DNA of 57,525 nucleotides from Sulfurimonas sp. CG01_land_8_20_14_3_00_36_23 (GCA_002781365.1 PETN01000025.1:1-57525); one strand, 5' to 3'; shown: positions 17,820-26,724, counted from the stretch's first letter. A program made the numbers and translations. Notes: generated by a model from the sequence alone, not told the origin.

Positions 17820-18911
17820 CTACATATCTTTAGCTAATGTAAAAACATGGCTAAAGTCTACTCTATAGTCCGCACATCTATCACATATCGGGTCTCCACC
17901 TCGGTATGGGTAGGGGCATCTACACTCATGGCACATAACCATCTCATAATGCACTAACTCTTGCCCTCTATCGTAAGCAAACTCAACTAAATCAATTCCA
18001 TCGGTCGTTTTAATGGCATCTGTTTTACATATATGTTCACAAATCCCACAACCGATGCAGTTGCCGACATTAAAGTTGATTCCTTGTTTGTCGAGTGTAT
18101 TTAAGAGTGCCTCTGTTGGGCAAAATCTTATGCAGTCCCCACAGTTTGTACACGCTTCAAAAGAGATCTCTTTTTTTGAAAAGAGCTCAAAGTTTGTCGC
18201 ATGTTTTGTGACATTTATCTTTGGAAGATTCTCTTTGAGCGCGTTCTTTAATTGCATAAACTTTAGAGGAGTACCACTTTTGTTGGGGTTTTTTTGATAC
18301 TCTAAAGTCATTGAGAGTTGCTTAGCGTTCTCTTCTTGTGATGCCTCTTTTATGTTTTTAACGGCTGCTTTGAATATCATTCTTTTGGCATTCTCTTCTT
18401 GGGCTTTTTCCTCTAAAGTCAAGACAGAGCTCTCAGTTCCACATGCCAATAAAAACTCATTTGCTTTGTTGATTTCACCACGGATGAAACCCTCTATTTT
18501 TTGCTCTTTATTTAAAGTACACTCTTGACAATGTGTCATGTCGCACTGTGGCATCTCTTCGCTAGTTAGTGCCATGGTAATATAATGCTGCGCATCAAAA
18601 GAGCCTAAGCAAGAGGTGCTTTTTTTACAAGAGAGTAGTTTCTCTTCACGCTCTTTAAAGCTACTCACAAAAGCATTCGCATCAAAAGAGAGAAGTGTTA
18701 ATGCCTCTGTTGGACAAGAACCCATACATGCTCCACAACTTATACACTCATTTGAAAAGAGTGTAAGTTTGTTACGGACAATATGAAAAGCATCCTCAGG
18801 ACAGATGTCCAAACATTTTTGGCAAGCATTGTAATAGTAATCGTTTCTTATACAATTCGTACCACTATACGAGAAGAGTTCAGTTTTTTGAATGAATATA
18901 GAATCACTCAT
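17820..18911 (-). CDS. Multi-cluster ferredoxin of the molybdoenzyme operon
   Basis: A 363-residue cytoplasmic iron-sulfur protein. Full CX2CX2CX3C sites are seen in CISCGACMGSC, CTNCGDCIRFC and CIGCGICEHIC; a further set near the N-terminus is CQKCLDIC. A C-terminal CHECRC...CDRC segment looks like another metal site. No Tat or Sec signal is present, so it is not a partner of the periplasmic enzyme in situ. Similar ferredoxins occur beside molybdoenzyme genes in Campylobacterota, and a maturation role is possible. It overlaps the TorD gene by 8 bases. An exact TTCCACATGCC copy lies at 18437, read as L-A-C-G-T on the coding strand. Confidence 0.8.
   Translation of the reverse strand: MSDSIFIQKTELFSYSGTNCIRNDYYYNACQKCLDICPEDAFHIVRNKLTLFSNECISCGACMGSCPTEALTLLSFDANAFVSSFKEREEKLLSCKKSTSCLGSFDAQHYITMALTSEEMPQCDMTHCQECTLNKEQKIEGFIRGEINKANEFLLACGTESSVLTLEEKAQEENAKRMIFKAAVKNIKEASQEENAKQLSMTLEYQKNPNKSGTPLKFMQLKNALKENLPKINVTKHATNFELFSKKEISFEACTNCGDCIRFCPTEALLNTLDKQGINFNVGNCIGCGICEHICKTDAIKTTDGIDLVEFAYDRGQELVHYEMVMCHECRCPYPYRGGDPICDRCADYRVDFSHVFTLAKDM
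18437..18447 (+). repeat. TTCCACATGCC motif copy inside the ferredoxin gene
   Basis: Exact copy, extended to GTTCCACATGCCAA. On the coding strand it reads TTG-GCA-TGT-GGA-ACT (L-A-C-G-T), the same reading as one of the dapF copies. Candidate DNA uptake sequence. Confidence 0.8.
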
Positions 18912-19479
18912 CTCTACTCTTTTCTAATGTGGTGCAATACTCATAATCTGCGACTAAAAACTCTACTATAAAGTCACATATATCACTGTAAAATGGAGTG
19001 AGAGCCATACTTTTCATACCCATCATATAAGGAACAACCCAATTAAAAAGATGCTCTTTTAAGAAATCAGCCTGCGCTTGTGGTTCATTTCTAAAGATAA
19101 GTGTCTGCATAAAAGCAAACTCTATGGAGAGATGATCGGGAGCCATAAGTTCTGTTTGATCCATATTGAGTTCAAAGCCATGTTTGTAGTAGAAGTTCAT
19201 TACAGGGTTCTGAAGTCCAACGAGCGTCTCATTTTTAGCATCAAGGACAAAGGATTCGACTGCCTGCGTGTTTATAACAAACATAGAAGAGAAATCCTCA
19301 TTTAACTCATCAAGAATAACTTCATCACTCTTTTCATCAAAGTACGCAACTGTACTCTCTCCAAGCAATTCTAGAAAATCTCTGTTGTTTCTTAAATCAC
19401 TTACATATCTTTTATCAGCACTATCTGCCATCGTTCGAGAAAGAAATGCATAAATGTAGAGTCTGTACTCTTTATCCAT
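18904..19479 (-). CDS. TorD/DmsD-family molybdoenzyme chaperone
   Basis: A 191-residue helical cytoplasmic protein of the TorD type. It has the N-terminal YRLYIYAFLSRTM helix and the motif MAPDHLSIEFAFMQ, close to the family's E-P-D-H signature. Such chaperones bind the Tat signal of the catalytic subunit and protect it until the molybdenum cofactor is inserted. It lies in the same direction as the catalytic subunit and overlaps the ferredoxin gene by 8 bases. The obvious client is the 966-residue alpha subunit, whose signal carries RRNFLK. Confidence 0.85.
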   Translation of the reverse strand: MDKEYRLYIYAFLSRTMADSADKRYVSDLRNNRDFLELLGESTVAYFDEKSDEVILDELNEDFSSMFVINTQAVESFVLDAKNETLVGLQNPVMNFYYKHGFELNMDQTELMAPDHLSIEFAFMQTLIFRNEPQAQADFLKEHLFNWVVPYMMGMKSMALTPFYSDICDFIVEFLVADYEYCTTLEKSRDE

Positions 19480-19596
19480 CTGGTGTCCTTATTTGTTTAC
19501 ATCTATGTAGGGATTTTTATCATAATTTCGCTTGTAACCAAGCATAATAATCTAATTTACTTGAGAGAGAAGGGAAGGTATAAGAAAAATACCACC

Positions 19597-19615
19597 TAAA
19601 GCCATAAAGGCTTTA
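19597..19615 (-). terminator. Stem-loop after the small exported protein gene
   Basis: TAAAGCC and GGCTTTA form a perfect seven-base stem with a five-base loop, four bases after the stop of the 142-residue gene. On the minus transcript it is followed by a T-rich stretch. It may lower transcription into torD, so that the chaperone is made in smaller amounts than the enzyme. Confidence 0.5.
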
Positions 19616-19618
19616 AGC

Positions 19619-20047
19619 TTATAAGCAGCCCTTGAAAAAAGACTTTTTAGGGGGAGGTGGAGCTCTAAATTCAGTTGCCATGATAGTGTTTGTTTCTTTA
19701 TCATATTCACCGATAATCGTTACTTCATTACGGTTAATTCCTTCATCAATGTCGGAAGGATTTAATTTAGAAACATCAACAATATAAGTATGTCCCTCTT
19801 TATGTGAGTATAAAACTATAGTTACAGGAAGAGATGTTCCTGGCTCAACATTTTTAAAACAATCGTCACTTCCACATGCATAATTTTCAAGATAACAATC
19901 TTTAAACTCACCTGCAGCAGCACACTTCTCTGTACTTAAGAATCCCTCTTTTTCAACAGGTTCCAATACAACAGAACCAGCCAACGCTCCAGGAACGAGA
20001 GCAAATAGTAGTAGAAAAACAGAAGAGTATAAAGTAAATTTTTTCAT
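19619..20047 (-). CDS. Small exported protein of the molybdoenzyme operon
   Basis: A 142-residue protein with a Sec signal peptide (about 1-23, ending GALAG) and no family that I recognise. The mature part has five cysteines, four of them within about 35 residues (EKCAAAGEFKDCY then ACGSDDC) and one in the C-terminal GCL, plus a proline run APPPPKK near the end. The cysteine spacing does not form CXXCH, so no haem c is expected; disulfides or a metal site are possible. It overlaps the gamma subunit gene by one base. It may be an extra subunit or assembly factor. A near match to the repeated motif is at 19870. Confidence 0.6.
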   Translation of the reverse strand: MKKFTLYSSVFLLLFALVPGALAGSVVLEPVEKEGFLSTEKCAAAGEFKDCYLENYACGSDDCFKNVEPGTSLPVTIVLYSHKEGHTYIVDVSKLNPSDIDEGINRNEVTIIGEYDKETNTIMATEFRAPPPPKKSFFKGCL

Positions 20048-21246
20048 TATTCATTTCCTCCTTTTAAGGTTTTTAGATATGCAACCATATTTTCAAGTTC
20101 TTGTGGATCTAGCCAGCTATAATCAGGCATCGTAGAAACTCTTTTATTGTTTTCACGTAGTGTGTACCACTTATATTTGCTATGTGCATTTCTATTATAC
20201 CCTGGAACTACTACAGCAGATGGGTTCACTAAAGACTCTCTTAAGTAATCAGCCGTAGAGTAACCTCCAATACTTTTTAGAGCTGGAGCCATAAAATTTT
20301 CTCTATCATTAGCAGTTACCTGATGACACCCTTTACAACCATATGTAGTCATAGATTTTATTCCTGCAACTGGGTCACCAGTAGGTACTTCTGTAAGTGA
20401 TTTTACAAGTTCACTTTCCCCTTTTTTCAATCGAATTGCAAGCCATGGAGTGAGATATTTTAGACCATTACGCCCAAGTTTACCACCATTCCAAACAGCA
20501 AATGAAACAGGGATGGCTACGGCATCAAGATCTAGATAAGAGTCTTTGAGTGAACGAGAAACGGTTCCCAACCAACCGATACCGCTATATCCTATAGTAC
20601 TATGCGAATGACTCGTACCATCTTTGATTTGAGTCATCGAACGAAAGCCTTCACTAATAAAGCTTCTCTCATAGTCTGCTACACCTATATTAATAACTTG
20701 CTTCTCAAAAGCCTCCAAATCTTTGTTAAAAAGATTTGTTTGATTTGGGTTTATCTGATGTTCGATATCCCCATTTCCATTTGGCTCATAGATTCTTACG
20801 CTATCTTTTTGTAGATGAATAATAACTGGGCGGTCCACTGACCCCATCCCAATATATGGTAACTCTTTTGGAATAGAAAAGTTTCTAGCAAACTGAACAG
20901 CAAAAGCATCCGCATAAGCATCTGTACTGTCACTTTTTTGATAGTCTTGATGCACATCAGGCCATTTAATCATAAACGCAATTTTATCCTTATTGTAAAT
21001 TGCAGCTATTGCAGCAATAATAGGAGTATTGTTTTGATTGAGTTCATTCGCTTTTGCATCATTAAATCTAATTGTAGTTTGCGGGTACAAAGTAACTGGC
21101 GTAAACTTTGTATTTGTCCAAATTCTAGACTTATGACTTATAACATCTAAATTTTCATTCACTTTTTCAGCAATGATTTCAACTTCAGCAAGTGCAGAAG
21201 TTGCCATAATAGCGAGTGCTACTACAGCAGTTGCAAATTTTTTCAT
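20047..21246 (-). CDS. Molybdoenzyme gamma subunit: haem b domain fused to cytochrome c
   Basis: The 399 residues start with a Sec signal peptide (cleavage near ALA at 20). Residues about 25-280 form an ethylbenzene-dehydrogenase-type (EB_dh) domain, which in EbdC/DdhC/SerC binds haem b through Met and Lys; Met134 in YIGMGS is a candidate ligand. Residues about 295-399 are a monohaem cytochrome c with CKGCH (304-308) and a likely Met ligand in STMPDY. Most characterised type II enzymes have the haem b domain alone. This fusion would pass electrons between the periplasmic enzyme and a soluble carrier. The gene shares one base with both neighbours. Confidence 0.85.
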   Translation of the reverse strand: MKKFATAVVALAIMATSALAEVEIIAEKVNENLDVISHKSRIWTNTKFTPVTLYPQTTIRFNDAKANELNQNNTPIIAAIAAIYNKDKIAFMIKWPDVHQDYQKSDSTDAYADAFAVQFARNFSIPKELPYIGMGSVDRPVIIHLQKDSVRIYEPNGNGDIEHQINPNQTNLFNKDLEAFEKQVINIGVADYERSFISEGFRSMTQIKDGTSHSHSTIGYSGIGWLGTVSRSLKDSYLDLDAVAIPVSFAVWNGGKLGRNGLKYLTPWLAIRLKKGESELVKSLTEVPTGDPVAGIKSMTTYGCKGCHQVTANDRENFMAPALKSIGGYSTADYLRESLVNPSAVVVPGYNRNAHSKYKWYTLRENNKRVSTMPDYSWLDPQELENMVAYLKTLKGGNE

Positions 21247-22373
21247 TAGTGCTTTCCTCCCACATTTAAATCTCCACCATGAAAGAAATTCATTTGATGT
21301 CCAGATTTTGTATATTTACCTGCTATATATCTATTGTCAACAGGGGCCAGTGGATGTTGTCCTTTGTCCTTAGCTACTTGTTTGTAGTAGTTATTGTCAA
21401 GACGGAACATATCTGAATGCTGGTATGCGATAAGTATATCCATAAGTTCACTTTCACCTGTCTCTTTACGCTTCTTCATTTCAGCTTTTAATGTTTCTAT
21501 AGCTCCATGAACTTCTTGACCAAATAGTTTTTCTAACTCTTCGATTGGTAGACGACCTGAACCTTCTATAATTTTTCCATTTGCATCAAATTTCACTGGA
21601 GACTCGGTCGGTGGAACATAATAAACGTTTGGTACAGTGCCATAGTCAGTTCTTAGACCAATAGCTACTTTATACTTTTTAACTAGTTTATATACTTGAC
21701 CCTCTTCATCATCTAAGAATCCAACAAAACGAATACGCCCAACACACTGCTGTGCACATGCTGGTGGAAGACCTTGCTCAATTCTTGGAAAACATAAAAT
21801 ACACTTCTCAGACTTTGAAATCTTAGGATTGAAGTAGATTTTTTTGTAAGGACAGCCTGCTATACAATAGCGGTACCCTTGACATCTGTCTAAGTCAACT
21901 AAAACAACACCATCTTGCTCTCGCTTAAATATTGCATCACGAGGACATGCACTTAAACAGCCTGGATTTGTACAGTGGTTACAAATACGAGGTAAATAGA
22001 AGAAGTAGTTGTCTTGTGGAAAAAGACCAGCACCCTCATCTTCATCCCAGTTTGGTCCCCATGTAGGCTCTACATTTGGTTCAAAAGATGCACCACTCGC
22101 AATAGCATCATAATTATAATCCCAAGGCACACCATAATCTGCTTCAAGGTTTGGAATGATACCTGGCTTCAAATCACCACCTTTATCAAAACCACCGCCT
22201 AACTCCATCCAATTTTTTGGATAACCTGTCCCTGGATACGTTTCAACGTTATTCCAATACATATACTCACGGCCATTTCTGTTTGTCCATTGAGTTTTAC
22301 ATGCTACAGTACATGTTTGGCACCCGATACATTTGTTCAGGTCCATTACCATTGCTAATTGTCTTTTTGACAT
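21246..22373 (-). CDS. Molybdoenzyme beta subunit, four Fe-S clusters
   Basis: Electron-transfer subunit of a type II DMSO-reductase-family enzyme (NarH/EbdB/DdhB/SerB/PcrB group). The 375 residues carry CIGCQTCTVAC at 15-25, CNHCTNPGCLSAC, CQGYRYCIAGC and CILCF, then PPACAQQC. The tyrosine in CQGYRYC replaces a cysteine, which in this group gives a [3Fe-4S] cluster. It has no own export signal and is expected to travel with alpha through Tat. Its C-terminal part (YGTVPNVYYVPP) is typical of periplasmic type II enzymes. It is 9 bases after alpha and overlaps gamma by one base. Confidence 0.92.
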   Translation of the reverse strand: MSKRQLAMVMDLNKCIGCQTCTVACKTQWTNRNGREYMYWNNVETYPGTGYPKNWMELGGGFDKGGDLKPGIIPNLEADYGVPWDYNYDAIASGASFEPNVEPTWGPNWDEDEGAGLFPQDNYFFYLPRICNHCTNPGCLSACPRDAIFKREQDGVVLVDLDRCQGYRYCIAGCPYKKIYFNPKISKSEKCILCFPRIEQGLPPACAQQCVGRIRFVGFLDDEEGQVYKLVKKYKVAIGLRTDYGTVPNVYYVPPTESPVKFDANGKIIEGSGRLPIEELEKLFGQEVHGAIETLKAEMKKRKETGESELMDILIAYQHSDMFRLDNNYYKQVAKDKGQHPLAPVDNRYIAGKYTKSGHQMNFFHGGDLNVGGKH

Positions 22374-22382
22374 CTATGCTCC

Positions 22383-25283
22383 TTAAACTTTTGCTTTTTC
22401 GTAGTTAACGGCGCCATCATAAGCGTACTGATTGCCATCCCAAAGACCACCGAATTTTAAATGACCCCAGCCATCTGCCATCTCTAATAAATTAAGAGAA
22501 GTAGGTACAAGCTCATTATGACCTTTATTAAATTTATACATGTACGGTTCCCATCCATGTTCCATAACAAGACCATCTGCAGGAGAAGAAGAACTTAGTT
22601 TTGCCATTGCGAAGAACTCACCAAGAGTATTAAAGACACGGATAGTATCTCCATCTTTAATCCCTTTAGCCTCTGCTACTACACGGTTTAGTGCAATTGC
22701 TGGCACACCACGTTGTAAACGAAGAAGTGTACGTGAAGTTTTATAGTTAGAGTGAATCGACCATCTAGCATGTGGAGTCATAAGTACATATGGGAACTTT
22801 TTACGCTGTGGACGGATTCCTTCCATCCCTGTATTTGTATTCGCACCCATTTTTATATACATTTCATGGTCAACATAAAATGTTTGACGACCAGTTACAG
22901 TATCAAGTCTCTCAAATTTATAGATATGATTCTCCATAGAAGAGTATGGCTTATCAGAGTAGAGAGGTGAAGATTTCGCTGCTTTTTCATTAATCAACAA
23001 GAAGCCACCCATCTTATACATTTTCTCTATTGTCCAAGGGCTGTATTGCTCACATTTTTCAAGTGCAGCTTCAAGAGCCATCTTATCAGTACCAAGATAA
23101 ACCTCTCCATTTCCTTCAGACTCTTCATCTGTGTTTGTGTACTCTTTGTGAAAGATAGTCAAGTCATGAAAACCTGGTTTTGCATAACGAACGTCATCTT
23201 TTACTTTTGCCTTAGATTTGTTTTTAGGACGATTAGCTATCTCTTCTAATTTTTTAGCAAGAAGTGTAAACATACTCCACTCATCCATAGACTCACCAAT
23301 ATTTTTAATATTAGCAACAGGTTGTGCTAAATTTGTAAAACGGTGGTAGCCTGGAGATGTGCGTAAATCATAAACCTCATAGTGAGATTTTGCAGGGAGA
23401 AGAACATCTGCATATTGTGCAGCTTCACTCATTCTATAATCTACATACGCATAAAAGTCCATTCTTTCTAAGAACGCTTTACGATATTCACTTCCCTTAT
23501 TTCTTCTAAAAGTTGAATCGGCAACAATTAATGCAGTTGTTGGTAACCACCATGGTTTAACCACATTCCCTGTGTGACTTGTCAGATTTGCTCCACCATT
23601 CTTTCCAGCATCAAGCATCTCTTTAAGTACAGTCATATACTCATTTTTACTCATACCATTTTGTGCACGTCTTACATCTTCATCTTCAAAATATTTATCA
23701 AATGTTTTCATGCCATTACCGTTCATGAACTCGCCAACAAATCCTGAACCAAACCTAGGAGCGTATTTCCCAGAAAACCCAGAGAGCGCACCAAGACCAG
23801 CTAATGAAAACTCATTTTCAGTATTGAGTCCGCCATAAGGTCCCATTCTTCCCGTTAAACCACAGATTGAAGAGATATTCCAAATTGTCATCATTCCGTT
23901 AAAATATTTATTTAACGAGAAACCTGTAGTAATTTCTACAACTTTTGGAAGTGCGATATCTTTTGCTAATTGAACAACAGTATCAGGATGAACACCAGTA
24001 ATATCTTTTGTTGCTTCAGGAGCAAATTTTGCAGCTGACTTTTTAAGCATTTCAAAAACAGTTGTTACCTCACGCTCTTCACCATGAACATCTGTAATTG
24101 TAAAAGTACCCTCAAGTGCAGGAACCACATTCTCAGGAAGACGAAGAGACTTATTATCATGTGTCTCAGTTCCTGGCATCAAAAATGGCTTTCCATCTGT
24201 TGTATTCATACAATAAAATTGTTCACCCCATTTGTGGTGTTCTTCTTTATCGTTTGTATGTTCCATATCATTACGACGAATCATTTTCTGAGTTCTTGTA
24301 TCTACTAACATAGGAAGGTCAGTATAAAGTTTCATAAACTCAGGTTTATAAAGTTTTTGCTCAAGGATTACATTTATAACACTCATTGCTAAGATATTAT
24401 CAGAACCTGCTTTGATTGGAATCCATAAGTCAGCTGATTTTGCTGTAGCATTAAACTCTGGAGTAATAACAATGATTTTAGCACCATTGTATTTACCTTC
24501 CCAAACAAAGTGAGCATCAGGAATACGTGAAACAGATGGATTTCCACCCCACATAACTGCTGTATCAACAGTGTACATAAAGTCCCAAGTACAACCAACA
24601 TTCCCTTCACCATAAGCTATAGCAGCACCAGAGAACATATCTCCAAGATAAGAAGAGGGATAGATGCGGTTTGCACCAAGTTGTGTAGAAAAACGTAATA
24701 CGGAACCACGACGACCTTCTGTTAAAAGACCAGTTCCAGCGTGAACCATCAACTTATCTGGACCACGTTTTGGATCTGTTAAAGTATCAAAAATGTTTTG
24801 ACAGATTTTTTCAGCTGCTTGGTCCCAACTTACACGTTTCCACTTCCCTTCACCACGCTCACCTGTACGAACCATTGGATAAAGGATTCTATCTTTTTGA
24901 TACATGACTTGTGAATGCTGAACACCTTTGTTACAACCACGAGGGTTAAAGTCAGGAATTTTAGCATTGATAACTGGGTAGCGTGCAGATTGGTTTTCTC
25001 GTGTAATAACACCATTGTGAGACCAAACTTCCCATGCACAATTCCCTTGACAGTTTACACAGTGATATGCGAAACCATGTTCCTCTTTTTTACCATAAGT
25101 AAATGAAAACTCATTTCTATACATCTCTTCCGTATAGTTTGTATTTGGATAGTCATTATTTCCGTTTTCAATACTCATCGTATTTGTTTTAGCAAAAAGA
25201 CTACCTTGCGAAGCAACCAGTGCAGCGGTCATTCCCGATACTTTAAGGAAATTTCTACGCTTATTATTCATAACTTTAGTCAT
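22383..25283 (-). CDS. Type II DMSO-reductase-family molybdoenzyme catalytic subunit
   Basis: The 966 residues begin with a Tat signal (NKRRNFLKVSG, then a hydrophobic run to about 31). The first Fe-S cluster has His74, Cys78, Cys82 and Cys117, the same His/Cys spacing as NarG, which defines type II enzymes. The predicted Mo ligand is Asp215 in SYLGDMFSGA, the place of the aspartate in NarG/EbdA. The cofactor is bis-MGD, supplied by the MobA pathway. Members reduce nitrate, chlorate or selenate, or oxidise dimethyl sulfide, ethylbenzene or nitrite, so the substrate cannot be named. A Tat signal, a periplasmic haem subunit and no NarI-like gene argue against a Nar-type nitrate reductase. The start follows an AGGAAAGGG ribosome site. 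Confidence 0.92.
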   Translation of the reverse strand: MTKVMNNKRRNFLKVSGMTAALVASQGSLFAKTNTMSIENGNNDYPNTNYTEEMYRNEFSFTYGKKEEHGFAYHCVNCQGNCAWEVWSHNGVITRENQSARYPVINAKIPDFNPRGCNKGVQHSQVMYQKDRILYPMVRTGERGEGKWKRVSWDQAAEKICQNIFDTLTDPKRGPDKLMVHAGTGLLTEGRRGSVLRFSTQLGANRIYPSSYLGDMFSGAAIAYGEGNVGCTWDFMYTVDTAVMWGGNPSVSRIPDAHFVWEGKYNGAKIIVITPEFNATAKSADLWIPIKAGSDNILAMSVINVILEQKLYKPEFMKLYTDLPMLVDTRTQKMIRRNDMEHTNDKEEHHKWGEQFYCMNTTDGKPFLMPGTETHDNKSLRLPENVVPALEGTFTITDVHGEEREVTTVFEMLKKSAAKFAPEATKDITGVHPDTVVQLAKDIALPKVVEITTGFSLNKYFNGMMTIWNISSICGLTGRMGPYGGLNTENEFSLAGLGALSGFSGKYAPRFGSGFVGEFMNGNGMKTFDKYFEDEDVRRAQNGMSKNEYMTVLKEMLDAGKNGGANLTSHTGNVVKPWWLPTTALIVADSTFRRNKGSEYRKAFLERMDFYAYVDYRMSEAAQYADVLLPAKSHYEVYDLRTSPGYHRFTNLAQPVANIKNIGESMDEWSMFTLLAKKLEEIANRPKNKSKAKVKDDVRYAKPGFHDLTIFHKEYTNTDEESEGNGEVYLGTDKMALEAALEKCEQYSPWTIEKMYKMGGFLLINEKAAKSSPLYSDKPYSSMENHIYKFERLDTVTGRQTFYVDHEMYIKMGANTNTGMEGIRPQRKKFPYVLMTPHARWSIHSNYKTSRTLLRLQRGVPAIALNRVVAEAKGIKDGDTIRVFNTLGEFFAMAKLSSSSPADGLVMEHGWEPYMYKFNKGHNELVPTSLNLLEMADGWGHLKFGGLWDGNQYAYDGAVNYEKAKV

Positions 25284-25299
25284 ATTTTAAACCCTTTCC

Positions 25300-26442
25300 T
25301 TATTTCTTAATTGGTAAATTCATATCATTACCCCAAACATCCCAGCTACCTGTAAATACTTTAATATTTTCGTAACCTAAGAGTTTAAGAGCGGTAATAT
25401 GCTCAGAGCCACGACCTGCACCAACCATACAATATGCATAGATAGTTTTATCTTTTGTAATGCCGTATTTAGCATAAACCTCTTTGAGTGCTGTTGCTGA
25501 TTTGAATGATTTCTTATTTTCCATGTCAGAAATTTTATTCCACTCCATAAATGTGGAACCAGGAACATGCCCACCACGAGCTACATTATCCATTTTTCTC
25601 TCACCAATTATTTCAGCCATACCTCTTGCGTCAATTATAACGAACTTGGAATCTTTCCCATTTTTAAGGATATCTTCCATCGCATGCTTAACCTCTTCTT
25701 TTGCCGCTATAAAAGATAAGTCTATATTTTTCTGATCTATTTTATACTTTTTAGGTGTTACATGTTCTTCACCTTTAACAACTATAAGATCTTTCTCCGC
25801 TGCTTTCAACTTAGCTTCTAAAGCTTTTTGAGCCTTTTCACTTACACTTATGATTTTGTCAAGCTCCGCTTTTTTCTTAGCACTTAACTTTGTCTTTTCT
25901 TGAGCCGCATTCTTAAGTTCTTTTTTCGCTGCTTTGGAGTTACTCTTTTCAGCTTTAAGTTCATCTTTTATGGCATCATATTTTGCCTGAGCTGGATCGA
26001 CTTGCATCATTGCATTACGTCCACCATTAAGTATTTTCAGATTTTTATGTCCGTAACTTTGAAAAAAGGAGTAAACACCTGTAGCATTTGGTCCTTTAAA
26101 ATCATCATATGCGATTACAAGAGTATCGTTATCAATCCCTTTTGAACCAATATATTGTTCTGCATCATCTATACAGCGATAAAGTGGTGCACAATGCATT
26201 TCTCCTGTTATATCTGAGTGATGCAAATGGTGTGCATACATTTCAACTGAACCTTTTATATGTCCTAGCTTATATACATCATCACTATCTCCTGAAACAA
26301 ACATTACATTCTTTTTCCCCACTAATCCCATAGCATCTTCTGCAGAGATAAGAATATCATTGTTTACATACTCTCCTGCTGCCATTAGAGGTGTCAATGT
26401 CAATGTTGCTACAACAGCGAATGTCTTTAGCAAGTTTTTCAT
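25300..26442 (-). CDS. Exported tandem rhodanese with helical insert
   Basis: The 380 residues have a Sec signal peptide (about 1-22) and two rhodanese domains. The first (about 25-150) has AYDDFKG at the place of the active-site loop, so it lacks the catalytic cysteine. The second (about 240-380) has Cys338 in CMVGAGRGS and should be active. Between them lies a lysine/alanine/glutamate-rich helix (about 151-222), probably a coiled coil or spacer. Rhodaneses move sulfane sulfur between thiosulfate, polysulfide or protein thiols. It is the first gene of the molybdoenzyme operon, 16 bases before alpha, which points to a sulfur-related substrate or to sulfur delivery. Cys84 and Cys90 form a possible extra pair. 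Confidence 0.85.
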   Translation of the reverse strand: MKNLLKTFAVVATLTLTPLMAAGEYVNNDILISAEDAMGLVGKKNVMFVSGDSDDVYKLGHIKGSVEMYAHHLHHSDITGEMHCAPLYRCIDDAEQYIGSKGIDNDTLVIAYDDFKGPNATGVYSFFQSYGHKNLKILNGGRNAMMQVDPAQAKYDAIKDELKAEKSNSKAAKKELKNAAQEKTKLSAKKKAELDKIISVSEKAQKALEAKLKAAEKDLIVVKGEEHVTPKKYKIDQKNIDLSFIAAKEEVKHAMEDILKNGKDSKFVIIDARGMAEIIGERKMDNVARGGHVPGSTFMEWNKISDMENKKSFKSATALKEVYAKYGITKDKTIYAYCMVGAGRGSEHITALKLLGYENIKVFTGSWDVWGNDMNLPIKK

Positions 26443-26550
26443 CCATGCTCCTTTTTTGTTGTTAAATTTCTACTTACTCGTAAAGTATAAAATAGATTCT
26501 TATTAAGTCACCACTAATTATATTCATCGATTTCTTATGATAGTATTAAA

Positions 26551-26569
26551 ATCACAAATTTATCACAAA
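26551..26569. promoter_or_regulatory. 11-base-spaced direct repeat upstream of the rhodanese operon
   Basis: ATCACAAA occurs at 26551 and again at 26562, a period of 11 bases (one helical turn). It is about 110 bases before the rhodanese start. Tandem sites of this spacing are typical of OmpR/PhoB-type response regulators. The same pair recurs at 26706 and 55706. Confidence 0.5.
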
Positions 26570-26705
26570 ATATAGATTACGAAAAGAAACATATCACTAT
26601 TCTATCATGTAAATATTCTTTTAAAGTCTCTAAATAAGGCATAATCATTAAATTTAAGAATTAAAATTTATTTTTAGAGTACAAAAAGCTATATTCTGAT
26701 ATATT

Positions 26706-26724
26706 CTCACAAAATAATCACAAA
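26706..26724. promoter_or_regulatory. 11-base-spaced direct repeat upstream of the LRV gene
   Basis: CTCACAAA at 26706 and ATCACAAA at 26717 repeat with an 11-base period, 25 bases before the LRV start. It matches the pairs at 26551 and 55706 and could be a response-regulator site between the divergent operons. The 306-base gap 26443-26748 holds these sites and otherwise AT-rich DNA with no gene seen. Confidence 0.5.

Noticed and set aside
22383-25283. Alpha as respiratory nitrate reductase NarG
   Set aside because: A Tat signal, a periplasmic haem b/cytochrome c gamma subunit and no NarI-like membrane subunit fit the periplasmic type II group better, although the cluster spacing equals that of NarG.
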